Counted from the first letter of the stretch, positions 36,955-46,702 are shown. The stretch is DNA of 64,000 nt from Bifidobacterium asteroides (GCF_003202695.1 NZ_QGLL01000006.1:372001-436000); one strand, 5' to 3'. The notes: generated by a model from the sequence alone, not told the origin. Made by a program: numbers and translations.

Positions 36955-38172
36955 ATGACTGACAAGGACAATCCGCGCAGACTCTGGACCGACGAGGAGG
37001 ATCCGGTCGAGAGGGCCAAGCGCACCTCCCCTGCCATGCAGGGTAGCCAATCAGCCTCAGGCTCGTCATCGGCAGCCCGGGGTTCAAGGAATGAAAGTTC
37101 GGCATCTTCCGGTGCATTGGCTTCGAATTCTTCTACTTCAAAGTCGTCTACTTCAAATTCATCTAGCTCAGGTTCATCGCCTTCGGGTGCCGCAGCCACG
37201 CAGTCTGATGATTCGTCGAAGAAGGCATCGACTGGAAAAACCAGTGCTGATGAGACCACCAACACAGGCAAGAGTCGTTCTGATCGCAGCGGCAATGAGG
37301 CAGTGCAGGGATCCAGCCAACCACAGAACCAAGCACAGGACCAGCAGCAAAAACAGGGTCAGTCCGAAAAGGAACAGGAATCCTCCAAGGGCCGAGGCTG
37401 GAAGCTCTTCGAGGACATCCTGCTCTGGGTGGCCTGGGTGGCCATGGTGGGGTTCAACGGCTATGCAGAGGTCTACCACTTCAATGGCACGACGGTTGGC
37501 GGCCTGGCCCGCAAGGTCGACCTGTGGATCATGCCCGCCGGATACGTCTTCGCCATCTGGGGAGTCATCTACATCGCCCTGGCCATCTGGCTCTTCCGCT
37601 TCTGCCTGGCCGGCCCTAGCCGCAAACGTCTGGGCTTCCTGCCCTTTACGCTGAGCGGGCTGCTCTTTGTGGCCACCTGCTGCCTGAACATCGCCTGGCT
37701 GGCTCTGTGGCATATGGAGCGCAACTTCTGGGCCCTGGTCATCATCCTCATTCTGACCGTGCTGGCCTGGATGCTCTACGCCCTGGTGCGCAGGGATGCC
37801 ACTAAGGCCGGGACCCCCACCGCAGCCAAGGCTTTGGATTGGATTCCTCTGTCCATCTACGCCAGCTGGTTGAGCGTGGCCACCCTGGTCAATGCAGGAT
37901 ACATGGTGGTTGCCGGGCACAAGGTAGGAAATGCAGTCCAGGGATTTGCCGCCATCATCCTGGTAGGCGCCCTCCTGGCCGTCGCCTACCTGATGAACAG
38001 GCATGGTAAGGACTGGGTCTTCGGCCTGGTGGTCATCTGGGCCTGCCTGGGCATCGGCATCAGGATCTTCTCCTTCGCGGCCGCCATGGGCGTGCTGATC
38101 ATCGCACTGACCGCTGTGGGTGCCTTCCTGGTCTACTTCCCCTGGAGCAAGTTCAGACTGGTCCGCCGCTGA
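36955..38172 (+). CDS. TspO/MBR-related membrane protein with Ser-rich N-terminal tail
   Basis: The first ~145 of 405 residues are disordered and rich in Ser, Gln, Lys and Asp. About seven membrane segments follow, including LWIMPAGYVFAIWGVIYIAL, which matches the PAGWVF-x-IWG hallmark of tryptophan-rich sensory (TspO-like) proteins of the longer, roughly 250-residue type. TspO proteins bind porphyrins and affect their handling; whether the long type does so is unknown. The ATG at 36955 lies behind AGGAGAGGAAGC. It is divergent from tag. Confidence in the family is moderate, in the function low. Confidence 0.65.
   Translation: MTDKDNPRRLWTDEEDPVERAKRTSPAMQGSQSASGSSSAARGSRNESSASSGALASNSSTSKSSTSNSSSSGSSPSGAAATQSDDSSKKASTGKTSADETTNTGKSRSDRSGNEAVQGSSQPQNQAQDQQQKQGQSEKEQESSKGRGWKLFEDILLWVAWVAMVGFNGYAEVYHFNGTTVGGLARKVDLWIMPAGYVFAIWGVIYIALAIWLFRFCLAGPSRKRLGFLPFTLSGLLFVATCCLNIAWLALWHMERNFWALVIILILTVLAWMLYALVRRDATKAGTPTAAKALDWIPLSIYASWLSVATLVNAGYMVVAGHKVGNAVQGFAAIILVGALLAVAYLMNRHGKDWVFGLVVIWACLGIGIRIFSFAAAMGVLIIALTAVGAFLVYFPWSKFRLVRR
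37129..37188 (+). repeat. Four 15-bp tandem repeats inside the TspO-like gene
   Basis: Four in-frame 15-bp units encode SSTSK, SSTSN, SSSSG and SSPSG. The first two units differ at only two bases. Whole-unit changes would keep the frame, so length variation between strains is plausible. Confidence 0.7.
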
Positions 38173-38289
38173 CCCATCAATGATCCAGCCATTGCCCCGT
38201 CAGCCGAGACGCACTGTCGGGGCTGGCTTCTTGCTACCATGGTCCCTTGCAAGTTTTGAACCACCAAGGAAAGCGGGGTCGGAGGCGGC

Positions 38290-39891
38290 ATGGCTATTGA
38301 GGCGCAGGGACTTGAGATCCGAATAGGTGCCCGACTACTGCTGCAAGCCACCGACTTCCACGTGACCAAGGGCGACCGGATCGGCCTGGTGGGTCGCAAC
38401 GGCGCTGGCAAGACCACGCTGACCAGGGTCATCACCGGCGACATGCTCCCCTCGGCCGGCAAGGTGCGGGTGACTGGGCAGTTGGGATATCTGCCCCAGT
38501 CCACCCATGCGGGGGATTCCGAGCAGAGCGCCCTGGACAGGGTCATGAGCGCCAGGGATATCGCATCCATCATCCAGCGGATGCGTAAGGCCGAGACCGA
38601 GATGACCAGTCCTGATCCCAGGATCATGGAAAAGGCCATGAAGCGCTACGACAAGGCCCAGCAGGACTTCGAAAACGCGGGGGGTTATGCTGCACAATCG
38701 CAGGCCATCGTCATGGGCGAGAGCCTGGGACTGAGCCAGGAGACTCTGCAGCAGGCACTGGGCACGCTCTCCGGCGGACAGCGCCGACGGGTCGAACTAG
38801 CCAGAATCCTCTTCTCTGACGCTGACACTTTGATTCTGGACGAGCCCACCAATCATCTGGATGCCGACTCCATCGAGTGGCTCAAGGGCTATCTGCGCCG
38901 GTTCGAGGGCGGCTTCCTGATTATCTCCCACTCCACCGAACTGCTTGACGAGACCGTCAACCGCATCTGGCATCTGGATGCTCAACGTTCCTGCATCGAC
39001 ATGTACACCATGGGATGGAAGGCCTACCTGCGTCAGCGCGTGGTGGACGAGGAGCGTCGCCGTCGCGAACGCGAGGTGGCTGAGAAGAAGGCCGACAGAC
39101 TGATGCGGCAGGGTATCCGTCTGCACGCCAAGGCCACCAAGGCCGTGGCCGCCCAGAACATGATGCGCCGGGCCCAGCGCCTGCTGGCCGACACCCAGGA
39201 GGCGGAAAAGGCGGAAAAGGTGGCCGACCTGCGTTTCCCTGATCCGGCGCCCTGCGGCCGCACGCCCATCATGGCTGAGGACTTGTCCAAGGCCTACGGC
39301 TCCAACATTGTCTTCACCGGAATCAACCTGGCCATCGACAAGGGGTCCCGGGTGGTCATCCTGGGATACAACGGCGCTGGCAAGACCACCACCCTGCGCC
39401 TGCTGGCCGGCATCGAGCAACCTGACACAGGCAAGGTAACCCTGGGGCATGGGGCCAAGATCGGCTACTTCGCTCAGGAGCATGACACCTTGGATAACGA
39501 GGTCACTGTTCTGGAGAACCTGCAGCATGTGGCCCCGGACCTTGACAACACCCAGGCGCGGACCATCCTGGGTTCGTTCCTCTTCTCAGGGGACGATGCC
39601 ATGAAGCCCACCAAGGTGCTTTCGGGCGGTGAGAAGACCCGCCTGGCCCTGGCCACGCTGGTAACCAGCCGGGCCAATGTCCTGCTGCTAGACGAGCCTA
39701 CCAACAACCTGGATCCGGCTTCACGCGACGAGATACTCAAGGCCATCGCCAAGTACGAAGGGGCCATCGTGCTGGTCACTCACGACGAAGGTGCCGTCAA
39801 GGCGCTTAATCCGGAGCGGGTGCTGCTCATGCCCGATGGGGATGAAGACCTTTGGAGCGACGACTACCTGGAACTGGTGGCCGAAGAGTAG
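38290..39891 (+). CDS. ABC-F family ATPase (ribosome-associated type)
   Basis: The 533-residue protein has two nucleotide-binding domains and no membrane segments: Walker A GRNGAGKTTL and GYNGAGKTTTLRLL, signatures LSGGQRRRVELARIL and LSGGEKTRLALATL, and Walker B LILDEPTNHLD and LLLDEPTNNLDP. A charged P-site tRNA-interaction-motif-like linker (RRRREREVAEKKADRLMRQ) lies between the domains. ABC-F proteins act on the ribosome (EttA type) or protect it from antibiotics; sequence alone does not decide which. GGAGG precedes the ATG at 38290. Confidence 0.93.
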   Translation: MAIEAQGLEIRIGARLLLQATDFHVTKGDRIGLVGRNGAGKTTLTRVITGDMLPSAGKVRVTGQLGYLPQSTHAGDSEQSALDRVMSARDIASIIQRMRKAETEMTSPDPRIMEKAMKRYDKAQQDFENAGGYAAQSQAIVMGESLGLSQETLQQALGTLSGGQRRRVELARILFSDADTLILDEPTNHLDADSIEWLKGYLRRFEGGFLIISHSTELLDETVNRIWHLDAQRSCIDMYTMGWKAYLRQRVVDEERRRREREVAEKKADRLMRQGIRLHAKATKAVAAQNMMRRAQRLLADTQEAEKAEKVADLRFPDPAPCGRTPIMAEDLSKAYGSNIVFTGINLAIDKGSRVVILGYNGAGKTTTLRLLAGIEQPDTGKVTLGHGAKIGYFAQEHDTLDNEVTVLENLQHVAPDLDNTQARTILGSFLFSGDDAMKPTKVLSGGEKTRLALATLVTSRANVLLLDEPTNNLDPASRDEILKAIAKYEGAIVLVTHDEGAVKALNPERVLLMPDGDEDLWSDDYLELVAEE

Positions 39892-40034
39892 ACCAAACCA
39901 AGACAGCGAAAAGCGGGGCGGAGATCTGCGATTCCTTTATGCCTGATCTCCAGTCTACGATTTCTCGGTCTTTTCCTGCAAGAGGTCTATTCGCTCTTGA
40001 CATAGGAATGGCCACGCAGCTGGTCACTAGATGG

Positions 40035-40724
40035 TCAGTCGTCCTCCCCCAGGACTTCCACCCCTTTAACGCCTGGGGTCTGACCTATGGATTCGACCAG
40101 CTCGGTCACGTCACCCTTACCGAGCAGGTTGACAGTGACATCGGCCCCCTGCCAGGCATCTCGGTGCAGCTCGTGGATGGTCAGCACCCGGGATTCGAAA
40201 CCCATGCGGGTGGCCAGCAGCAGGGACTCGCGCAGGCAGCCATGACCGTCTTGGTAGATGATGCGCAAGACCGTGTTCTGACGGTTGCGCAGGAACCACT
40301 TGAGTATAGGTGCGATGACCAGAACGGCCAGAAAGTAGAAGATAACCGCCAGGATGGCGATGGCGAAGAGCTGGACGCCGCAAGCCATGCCTACGGCGGC
40401 TGCCACCCAGATAGCACTGGCCGTCGTCAGTCCCTTGACCGAATCATGGTTGAAGAAGATGACTCCGGCCCCGATGAAACCGATACCTGAAGCCACCCCG
40501 GCCGCGATCCGCGAGGCGTCCCAGGAATAAGCACCAACAGCGGCCTGGATGCCGTAGAGGGAGACCATGGTGAACAGGCAGCTGCCCAGACCCACCAGAA
40601 TATGGGTTCGGATGCCAGCGTCGTGTTTGAGGAACTCACGCTCGAAGCCGATCAGACCACAGAGGACCACCGTCAGGACTACCGCTAGAATCTGACCCTG
40701 GTTCGGCAATGCGAATCCCTGCAT
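40035..40724 (-). CDS. MgtC/SapB-family membrane protein
   Basis: The 229-residue protein has about five N-terminal membrane segments with the family blocks GLIGFEREFLKHDAGIRTHILVG and ASGIGFIGAGVIF. A soluble C-terminal domain of about 80 residues with an ACT-like pattern follows. MgtC proteins help cells survive low magnesium and acid and affect membrane potential; actual transport is doubtful. GGAAAGGAAATTC precedes the ATG. It is convergent with the ABC-F gene, and I see no clear terminator between them. Confidence 0.92.
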   Translation of the reverse strand: MQGFALPNQGQILAVVLTVVLCGLIGFEREFLKHDAGIRTHILVGLGSCLFTMVSLYGIQAAVGAYSWDASRIAAGVASGIGFIGAGVIFFNHDSVKGLTTASAIWVAAAVGMACGVQLFAIAILAVIFYFLAVLVIAPILKWFLRNRQNTVLRIIYQDGHGCLRESLLLATRMGFESRVLTIHELHRDAWQGADVTVNLLGKGDVTELVESIGQTPGVKGVEVLGEDD

Positions 40725-40858
40725 GAATTTCCTTTCCTGCCCGAGTAGTTTGGCAGACCTTATAACGCGTGCAGGACAAGGCCATCGGATAGAGTAGAGC
40801 CAACACGTGGCCGGCTACGCCGCAGCACGTGGACCTTGTGAATGAGGGGTGTGATGCC

Positions 40859-42766
40859 ATGAAGCCATCATCAGATGATCTTCGCGAAGCGCGACGTACC
40901 TTGGCCACCAGCGCTTATTCCGCAGACATGATCAGATCATTGGAGCAGCCGTTTTTGGAGGACGGGGTACCGCTGATGCGCATCGCCGCTGGATCCTTGG
41001 CCTCAGTGGCCGACATCATGCTGACCCAGGCTGGATTGGAGCCGGCAGGTGCCAGGATCGTCCTGCTGGCAGGGTCCGGAAACAATGGTGGCGACGGTCT
41101 TTATGCCTCGGCTGATTTGGCTGGACACGGGGCCGACGTGACCGTAGTAGCCACCGGACGGAGCCTGCACCAGGGTGGGTTGGATGCCCTCCTGCGAGCC
41201 GGCGGAATGGTAACGGCCCTGGATCCCCAGGCAGTCATCCCTGGATGCGAGACCCCCTCCGGACCGGATCAGGCTTCCGATGAGCTGGATCAAGCCTTGG
41301 AGCTGTGCCGACAGGCGGATCTGATTATTGATGCTATGACGGGTATCGGCCTCAAGGGTGCGCTGCGCGGCATTCCCGCCATTTTGGCCGCAGATCTGGG
41401 TATGGGGAGCGGTCTGCCCGACAAGCCCGCTTGGAACGAATCTGTAGGACGGGATGGACCGCTGGTTCTGGCCGTGGATACCCCCTCCGGTTTGGACGTG
41501 GACGAGGGTACTCTGCCCGGAGCCTACATCCCGGCAGATGTGACTGTGACCATGGGAGCCATGAAGCCCTGCCTGATGCTTCCCCCGGCAGCTTACGTCT
41601 GTGGCAGAATCGTTCTGGTGGACTTCGGCTTCGATACCTCCGCCCTGGTCCCGAGCGTCTCCTGCATGAACGTTGTGGACTGCGCCGGTCTCCTGCGGTC
41701 TCCACGGGTGGATGACACCAAGTACAGCCGGGGTGTGGTTGGCCTGGTCACCGGATCGTCCCTCTACCATGGCGCAGGGCTGCTTTCCAGCAGGGCGGCG
41801 GCCAGCGGCAACGTAGGCATGATCCGCTACTGCGGCCCCAAGCCGGTGGGTGATCTGATCCTGCAGGAGCTGCCCGAGACGGTCCTAGGCCGCGGAAGGG
41901 TCGAATCATGGGTGCTGGGCTCAGGCGTGCCCACCCAGCAGGCCCAGGAGGCCGCCGGACCTGAATGCCAAGACGGTCAGCGGGATCTGATTGCCGATAT
42001 ACTCAACCGACAGGCCGCCGATCTGGACGAGGATGAGGCCGCAGCCGACCCTCCGGTGGTAGCCGATGCCGGAGCCCTGGATCTGCTGCCCGACCGGCTG
42101 GGTCCGCGCACAGTGCTAACCCCACATGCAGGCGAAATGGCCGCCCTGCTCAACTCTCATGGCGAGAATGTGGACAGCGACCAGGTTATGGCCGAACCCC
42201 TGCACTGGGCGATTCGAGCCTGCCAACTGACTGGAGCCACTATTCTGCTCAAGGGAGCCATCACACTGGTAGTTGGCGAGGACGGAACCGACCGTCCCAG
42301 AGTCATGACTACGGGATTCGGCCCAGCCTGGCTGTCAACGGCGGGATCAGGGGACGTGCTCTCCGGAGCCATCGGGGCTGTGTTGGCCCAGAACGCTGGA
42401 CCGATTCAGGAGGATGCCACGCTGATGGTGGATCTGACGGCAGCTGCGGCCTTTCTGCACGGTCTGGCTGGTACTCTGGCCAGCGACGGCAGACAGGCAG
42501 GCTGGGAGCAGCCGCTGATATTCGATCCCCGCAAACCACAGGATTTTGCGGATCTGATAGCTGGGAACAGCCAGCAAGCGGGGCCATGGGCTGCTGCAGG
42601 ACTCATAGGACAACCGATCCGCGCTGGACAAGTAGCCGATGCCCTCCCCAGGGCCATAGGACTGGTCATGTCCAGATCTGAATGGACTGCTGACCAGGCT
42701 GACCCGTCCGCACAGGATGAAGATGATGACTCCCTGTTCTTTGAGCACAGTTCACTTTGGTTCTAA
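40859..42766 (+). CDS. nnr: Bifunctional NAD(P)H-hydrate epimerase / ADP-dependent dehydratase
   Basis: The 635-residue fusion repairs hydrated NADH and NADPH. The N-terminal epimerase half (YjeF_N) has LLAGSGNNGGDGLYAS and VLAVDTPSGLDVDEG; the C-terminal dehydratase half (ribokinase-like) has LTPHAGEMAALL and STAGSGDVLSGAIGAVLA. It is longer than the roughly 515-residue E. coli protein, with added loops around residues 120-160 and 355-400. The ATG at 40859 follows GAGGGG at about 11 nt. It lies 27 bp upstream of the phosphoglycerate-mutase gene. Confidence 0.93.
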   Translation: MKPSSDDLREARRTLATSAYSADMIRSLEQPFLEDGVPLMRIAAGSLASVADIMLTQAGLEPAGARIVLLAGSGNNGGDGLYASADLAGHGADVTVVATGRSLHQGGLDALLRAGGMVTALDPQAVIPGCETPSGPDQASDELDQALELCRQADLIIDAMTGIGLKGALRGIPAILAADLGMGSGLPDKPAWNESVGRDGPLVLAVDTPSGLDVDEGTLPGAYIPADVTVTMGAMKPCLMLPPAAYVCGRIVLVDFGFDTSALVPSVSCMNVVDCAGLLRSPRVDDTKYSRGVVGLVTGSSLYHGAGLLSSRAAASGNVGMIRYCGPKPVGDLILQELPETVLGRGRVESWVLGSGVPTQQAQEAAGPECQDGQRDLIADILNRQAADLDEDEAAADPPVVADAGALDLLPDRLGPRTVLTPHAGEMAALLNSHGENVDSDQVMAEPLHWAIRACQLTGATILLKGAITLVVGEDGTDRPRVMTTGFGPAWLSTAGSGDVLSGAIGAVLAQNAGPIQEDATLMVDLTAAAAFLHGLAGTLASDGRQAGWEQPLIFDPRKPQDFADLIAGNSQQAGPWAAAGLIGQPIRAGQVADALPRAIGLVMSRSEWTADQADPSAQDEDDDSLFFEHSSLWF

Positions 42767-42793
42767 CACGTCATCGGGAGGGGAATCGATTCG

Positions 42794-43576
42794 ATGACCT
42801 CGCAGCTCATCGTCATGCGCCATGGGGAAAGCGTCTGGACTCAGAAGTCAGTCAACCGTTTCGCCGGTTGGGTGGACGTGCCGCTGACGGAACATGGACT
42901 ACAACAGGCTCGTCATGCCGGACAGCTGCTCAAGGAGTCAGGCCTATTGCCCGACTTGGTCTTCACTTCCCTGCTGACCCGTAGCATCGTCACCGCCAAC
43001 ATGGTGTTGGATCTGATTGATCGAGCCTGGATTCCGGTGCACCGCACCTGGAGACTGAACGAGCGCCACTATGGCGTCTTCCAGGGACAGACGCGACCAG
43101 CAATGCTGGAACGTTATGGGCAGCAGCAATTCGACATCTACCGGCGTTCCTATGAGGTTCGTCCACCTGCCATCGAAACCAATTCACCATACTTTCAGGG
43201 ACGGGATCCGCGCTATGCCCCGTCCACGTGTGACGGGCTGGACAGGCGGAATCCGGCGGAGATCCGTGCTGAGTGCCTTAAGGACCTGTTGGTCCGTCTG
43301 CATCCCTACTGGAGCAGCCGGATAGCCCCCAACCTGGCCCAGGGCCGGACTGTGCTCATCGTCACCCACGGTTCCGTGGTCCGCAGCCTGATCAAGGTTT
43401 TTGAGGATATAGACGACAAGGACATCCGAGCCATCAACGTGCCTACCGGCGTTCCTATGGTCTACAACTTCGAGACCGATGATGACGGCAATCCCCAGGT
43501 TCAAGGTCCGGGTCGCTATTTGGATCAGGAGGCTGCAAGCAAGGGCATCGCTGAAACCGCAGCCTTGGGCCGATAG
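42794..43576 (+). CDS. Phosphoglycerate mutase (dPGM type), possibly a second, divergent copy
   Basis: The 260-residue histidine-phosphatase-fold protein has the phosphorylated-His motif VMRHGESVW, the WRLNERHYGVFQGQ block of true mutases, and THGSVVRSL in place of the usual AHGNSLRAL. It interconverts 3- and 2-phosphoglycerate if it keeps the family activity. The changed third motif and an altered middle section (residues 125-150) suggest a divergent paralogue of the usual bifidobacterial GpmA. GGGAGGGG lies 10 nt before the ATG. It sits between nnr and a LysR gene on the same strand. Confidence 0.82.
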   Translation: MTSQLIVMRHGESVWTQKSVNRFAGWVDVPLTEHGLQQARHAGQLLKESGLLPDLVFTSLLTRSIVTANMVLDLIDRAWIPVHRTWRLNERHYGVFQGQTRPAMLERYGQQQFDIYRRSYEVRPPAIETNSPYFQGRDPRYAPSTCDGLDRRNPAEIRAECLKDLLVRLHPYWSSRIAPNLAQGRTVLIVTHGSVVRSLIKVFEDIDDKDIRAINVPTGVPMVYNFETDDDGNPQVQGPGRYLDQEAASKGIAETAALGR

Positions 43577-43600
43577 GGCCTTGGGTATAGATTGGCTTGT

Positions 43601-44539
43601 ATGACACTGCTCCAACTGCGCTACATCGTCAAGATTGTCGAATGCGGCTCCATGAACGAGGCTTCGCACGAGCTTTACATCTCACAGCCGGCCCTGAGCT
43701 CATCAGTCAAGGAGCTGGAGAACGAGCTGGGCATCGAGATCTTCACCCGCCACTCCCAGGGAATCGCTCTGACCGTGGACGGGGCGGAATTCCTGACCTA
43801 CGCCCGGCAGATTCTGGACCAGACCGACCTGCTGGAGGCACGATACCGGCAGGTCAGGCCCCGCAAGCAGCTCTGCCGAGTTTCCACTCAGCACTATATG
43901 TTCGCAGTCGAAGCGTTCGTGGAGATGATCAACTCCATCGATTCGGACGAATATGAATTCACCATACGGGAGACGCGCACCAGAGACATCATCGACCAGG
44001 TGGCTACTCTCCAGTCCGAAATCGGCATCATCTACGAGTCCGACTTCAACAAACGGGTCCTTTCCAAAATGCTCCGGGAGAAGCACCTGGACTTCCATCC
44101 CCTCTTCCGAGCAGACCTTCATGTCTTTATCGCCCGGACCAACCCCCTGGCCGATCGGGCCATGGTTACCATGAAGGACCTGGAGCCCTATCCCTTCCTT
44201 CAGTATGAACAAGGCGAGGAGGGTTCCTTCTACTTTGCTGAGGAGGCGGTCTGGCCCGACTACTCCCCCAAGCAGATCACCGTGAGCGATCGTGCCACTA
44301 TGCTCAACTTTATCGTCGGGCTCAACGCCTACACGGTCTGCACTGGCATCGACAACGAAGATCTGAACAACGAGAAGATCGTCAGCGTTCCCTTGGAGTC
44401 AGACGAATCCATGCTTGTGGGCTGGATAGTCAACAGCCGGACCAAGCTGTCCCATGCTGCCGGACTTTACTTGGAAAAGCTGCGCCAGGTGGTGTCCAAC
44501 CATGGATACTCACTTATCGAACAGAAGTCAGGCGAGTAG
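43601..44539 (+). CDS. LysR-family transcriptional regulator
   Basis: The 312-residue protein has an N-terminal winged helix (LLQLRYIVKIVECGSMNEAS, YISQPALSSSVKELENELG) and a periplasmic-binding-protein-like ligand domain. The domain opening TLLQLRYI and the C-terminal LEKLRQVV stretch resemble Gram-positive CynR/CysL-like members. The effector is unknown. It starts 24 bp after the mutase gene with only a weak ribosome site, so it may be read from the nnr transcript. Confidence 0.9.
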   Translation: MTLLQLRYIVKIVECGSMNEASHELYISQPALSSSVKELENELGIEIFTRHSQGIALTVDGAEFLTYARQILDQTDLLEARYRQVRPRKQLCRVSTQHYMFAVEAFVEMINSIDSDEYEFTIRETRTRDIIDQVATLQSEIGIIYESDFNKRVLSKMLREKHLDFHPLFRADLHVFIARTNPLADRAMVTMKDLEPYPFLQYEQGEEGSFYFAEEAVWPDYSPKQITVSDRATMLNFIVGLNAYTVCTGIDNEDLNNEKIVSVPLESDESMLVGWIVNSRTKLSHAAGLYLEKLRQVVSNHGYSLIEQKSGE

Positions 44540-44635
44540 CTGTCAAGCAGACATCAGTCGAACAGGTGACAGCTGGTCCGAGAGCTGCGATAATTGGACT
44601 TCCCCGCTGGTGATTAGTTGCCGCATAGTCGCTAT

Positions 44636-45781
44636 TTACTCTACTTTCAGCGCTTGTCCCCGGGCTCCGATGGATGGTATCTTCCCCTGGTGACCCACAT
44701 CCTGCGATTTGAGCCCCAAGGCCTTGAGCAGTGCCCGATCCAAATGCTCCAGACCTCCCTGACTCTTTGCTGCTGCGGTCAGATCCCAGACCTTGCCGTT
44801 GATCATGATGGTGGGTGTTGAGAACTCCCCCTTGGCGTCCTTGGCGTCCTTGCGAGTGATGGCGTAGGCGTTGACCTTGTCCACCCATGGCTTGTATGCA
44901 CCTTGGGCGAAGCGGTCTGCCAAGGATCCGGGCACGCCCACTCCCACAGCCAGATCGGCCAGACGGGCGTCGGAGACCGCCTGGTACGAGCTCTCATTAG
45001 GCTGGAAGTCGGTTGCGAAGACAGCAGCAGCAAAGGCCGGCAGGCGTTCAGGATCCTCCTGAGCCACCATGGCCAAGGCATTATCCACCCGGCTGGAGTA
45101 CTGGTCGCTGGATGCCGAATCCAGGAAGTTCAAAAAGTTGTAGGTGACATTGATCTGACCGGCGCTGATCATGCGTTGCAGCTGAGGATCGATGACTCGG
45201 CCCACCTTGCCGCACCAGGGGCACATGGGATCCATGAAGATCTCAAGAGTAGGCACACCGGCAATCTTCTTCTTGCTGCCGACACCCTTGGCTGAAACAG
45301 TCAGTCCTCCCTGATCGTTGGCAACCGACGGCTTGACAGCAACCTCTTGCAGGGCCTTGTATGCTTGAGCATCCCCGCTGGGGCCATGACTAGCTTGGGA
45401 TGTCGTTGCTTCGACAGAAGGGTTTCGATCCACGTGGTTGTTTCCTGAACGATTGGTCCACAGCATGTAGATGCCTGCAACAAGCACCAGCACAAGAGCC
45501 ACTGCTGCCAGTATCAAAGGCAGCCTCCGAGACCGCCGTGCAGACTCGCTCTCTTTAAGCTCGCTCTCCTGAGGCTGGCTTGTCTCTACCGTTTCCGCAC
45601 TAGCTGGATTGGGTTCGTCATGAGATTCTGCCGCATCCGAAAGTTTCGCTGCCTCTGTTGTTGGGGCTGAAATAGCGGGCTCCACCGCATCCTCTGAATT
45701 CGTCTGATTGGCAGCATCTATCGCGTCGGCCTCATCCCGGCTCGGTTTTGCATGACCACTCTGCTCCAGCGGTTGCGTCAT
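44636..45781 (-). CDS. Membrane-anchored DsbA-like thioredoxin-fold protein
   Basis: The 381-residue protein has a cytoplasmic acidic, Ala/Glu/Ser-rich tail (residues 1-85), one membrane segment (about 88-107) and an extracytoplasmic thioredoxin domain with CPWC at 187-190 (MDPMCPWCGK). The cis-Pro loop FSTPTIMINGK is near the end. DsbA-like proteins make disulfides in exported proteins; actinobacterial members of this layout are common. GCAAGGAAGGCC precedes the ATG. Whether this one oxidises or reduces is not visible; no partner DsbB/VKOR is in the window. Confidence 0.88.
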   Translation of the reverse strand: MTQPLEQSGHAKPSRDEADAIDAANQTNSEDAVEPAISAPTTEAAKLSDAAESHDEPNPASAETVETSQPQESELKESESARRSRRLPLILAAVALVLVLVAGIYMLWTNRSGNNHVDRNPSVEATTSQASHGPSGDAQAYKALQEVAVKPSVANDQGGLTVSAKGVGSKKKIAGVPTLEIFMDPMCPWCGKVGRVIDPQLQRMISAGQINVTYNFLNFLDSASSDQYSSRVDNALAMVAQEDPERLPAFAAAVFATDFQPNESSYQAVSDARLADLAVGVGVPGSLADRFAQGAYKPWVDKVNAYAITRKDAKDAKGEFSTPTIMINGKVWDLTAAAKSQGGLEHLDRALLKALGLKSQDVGHQGKIPSIGARGQALKVE

Positions 45782-45952
45782 GATCCACGGCCTTCCTTGC
45801 GATGATGATTCGTCGGCCTGTCCGTCGAACCTTTACCAATTTACACGAGGGCCGGATGACAGAGCAGCCATCCGAAAAATGTGCGTCAATGTGGCCTAGA
45901 TGCACAATCGTCATAAGGCCAACACGAATCCAAGCAGTCGTCTTCCCCTTGC

Positions 45953-46702
45953 TCAGGCCCCGTAGCGCTCAAGATATTGCCTGGCGGCATCGGCCGTATG
46001 CTCGTCCAGAATGGGCAACCCGTTCGAACCCTTCATGGAGGCGGCCGCGTCGAAGATCTGGCGGACATCAACGATGCTGATGACCGGGAAGCGGAACTCG
46101 TGCATGATGGACTCGACTGCCGAGCCTTGGCCATGACCAGTGCGCTCCATCCGATCTACGGAGAGCACCAGACCGACGATAGTCACCTTGGCCTGGGACA
46201 TGATCTTGGGCACCACCTGGCGGACCGCGGTCCCTGCGGTCATGACGTCATCCACAAGCAACACCCTCATGCCGTCCCTGAGCTGGGTGCCGACCATAAG
46301 GCCTCCATCGCCATGGTCTTTGACCTCTTTGCGGTCAAAGGTGTAACCGACCGGCATGCCGTGCGCCCCGCTCAGTGCTATGGCGGTGGAGACGGCCAGG
46401 GGGATCCCCTTGTAGGCTGGGCCGAATACCGTGTCGATGTCAGCAGGCAGAGTCCCCTGCTTCACGGCCTGGACGATGGTCCGGGCGTAAAACTCCCCCA
46501 GCAGGGCGATCAGACGTCCGTCGTTGAAGGCTCCCGCGTTGATGAAGTAGGGCGAGTGCCGCCCTGACTTCAGTGTGAAGTCCCCGAACTTGAGCGCCCC
46601 GCTCTCAAGCAGAAAGCTGGTGAAACCCTTCTGAATGCGACGGATCTGCTCATGTAGATCCTCGTCATGGTCGGCTTTGTCTTCTGATATAGATGCGCTC
46701 AT
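45953..46702 (-). CDS. pyrE: Orotate phosphoribosyltransferase
   Basis: The 249-residue enzyme joins orotate and PRPP to OMP. It has [49 protein letters not shown] and the PRPP motif [18 protein letters not shown]. The ATG at 46702 overlaps the pyrD stop (ATGA) and has GGGGAG 8 nt upstream. It is the last gene of the pyr operon. Confidence 0.96.
   Translation of the reverse strand: MSASISEDKADHDEDLHEQIRRIQKGFTSFLLESGALKFGDFTLKSGRHSPYFINAGAFNDGRLIALLGEFYARTIVQAVKQGTLPADIDTVFGPAYKGIPLAVSTAIALSGAHGMPVGYTFDRKEVKDHGDGGLMVGTQLRDGMRVLLVDDVMTAGTAVRQVVPKIMSQAKVTIVGLVLSVDRMERTGHGQGSAVESIMHEFRFPVISIVDVRQIFDAAASMKGSNGLPILDEHTADAARQYLERYGA

Noticed and set aside
44555-44564. GTCGAACAGG near 44555 as a third SOS box
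   Set aside because: Only the left half-site matches; the right half GTTCG is absent.
44538-44574. AGCTGTCA/TGACAGCT inverted repeat after the LysR gene as a terminator
   Set aside because: The arms are 8 bp with a loop of about 21 nt, there is no T-run, and it is not clearly stronger than chance.
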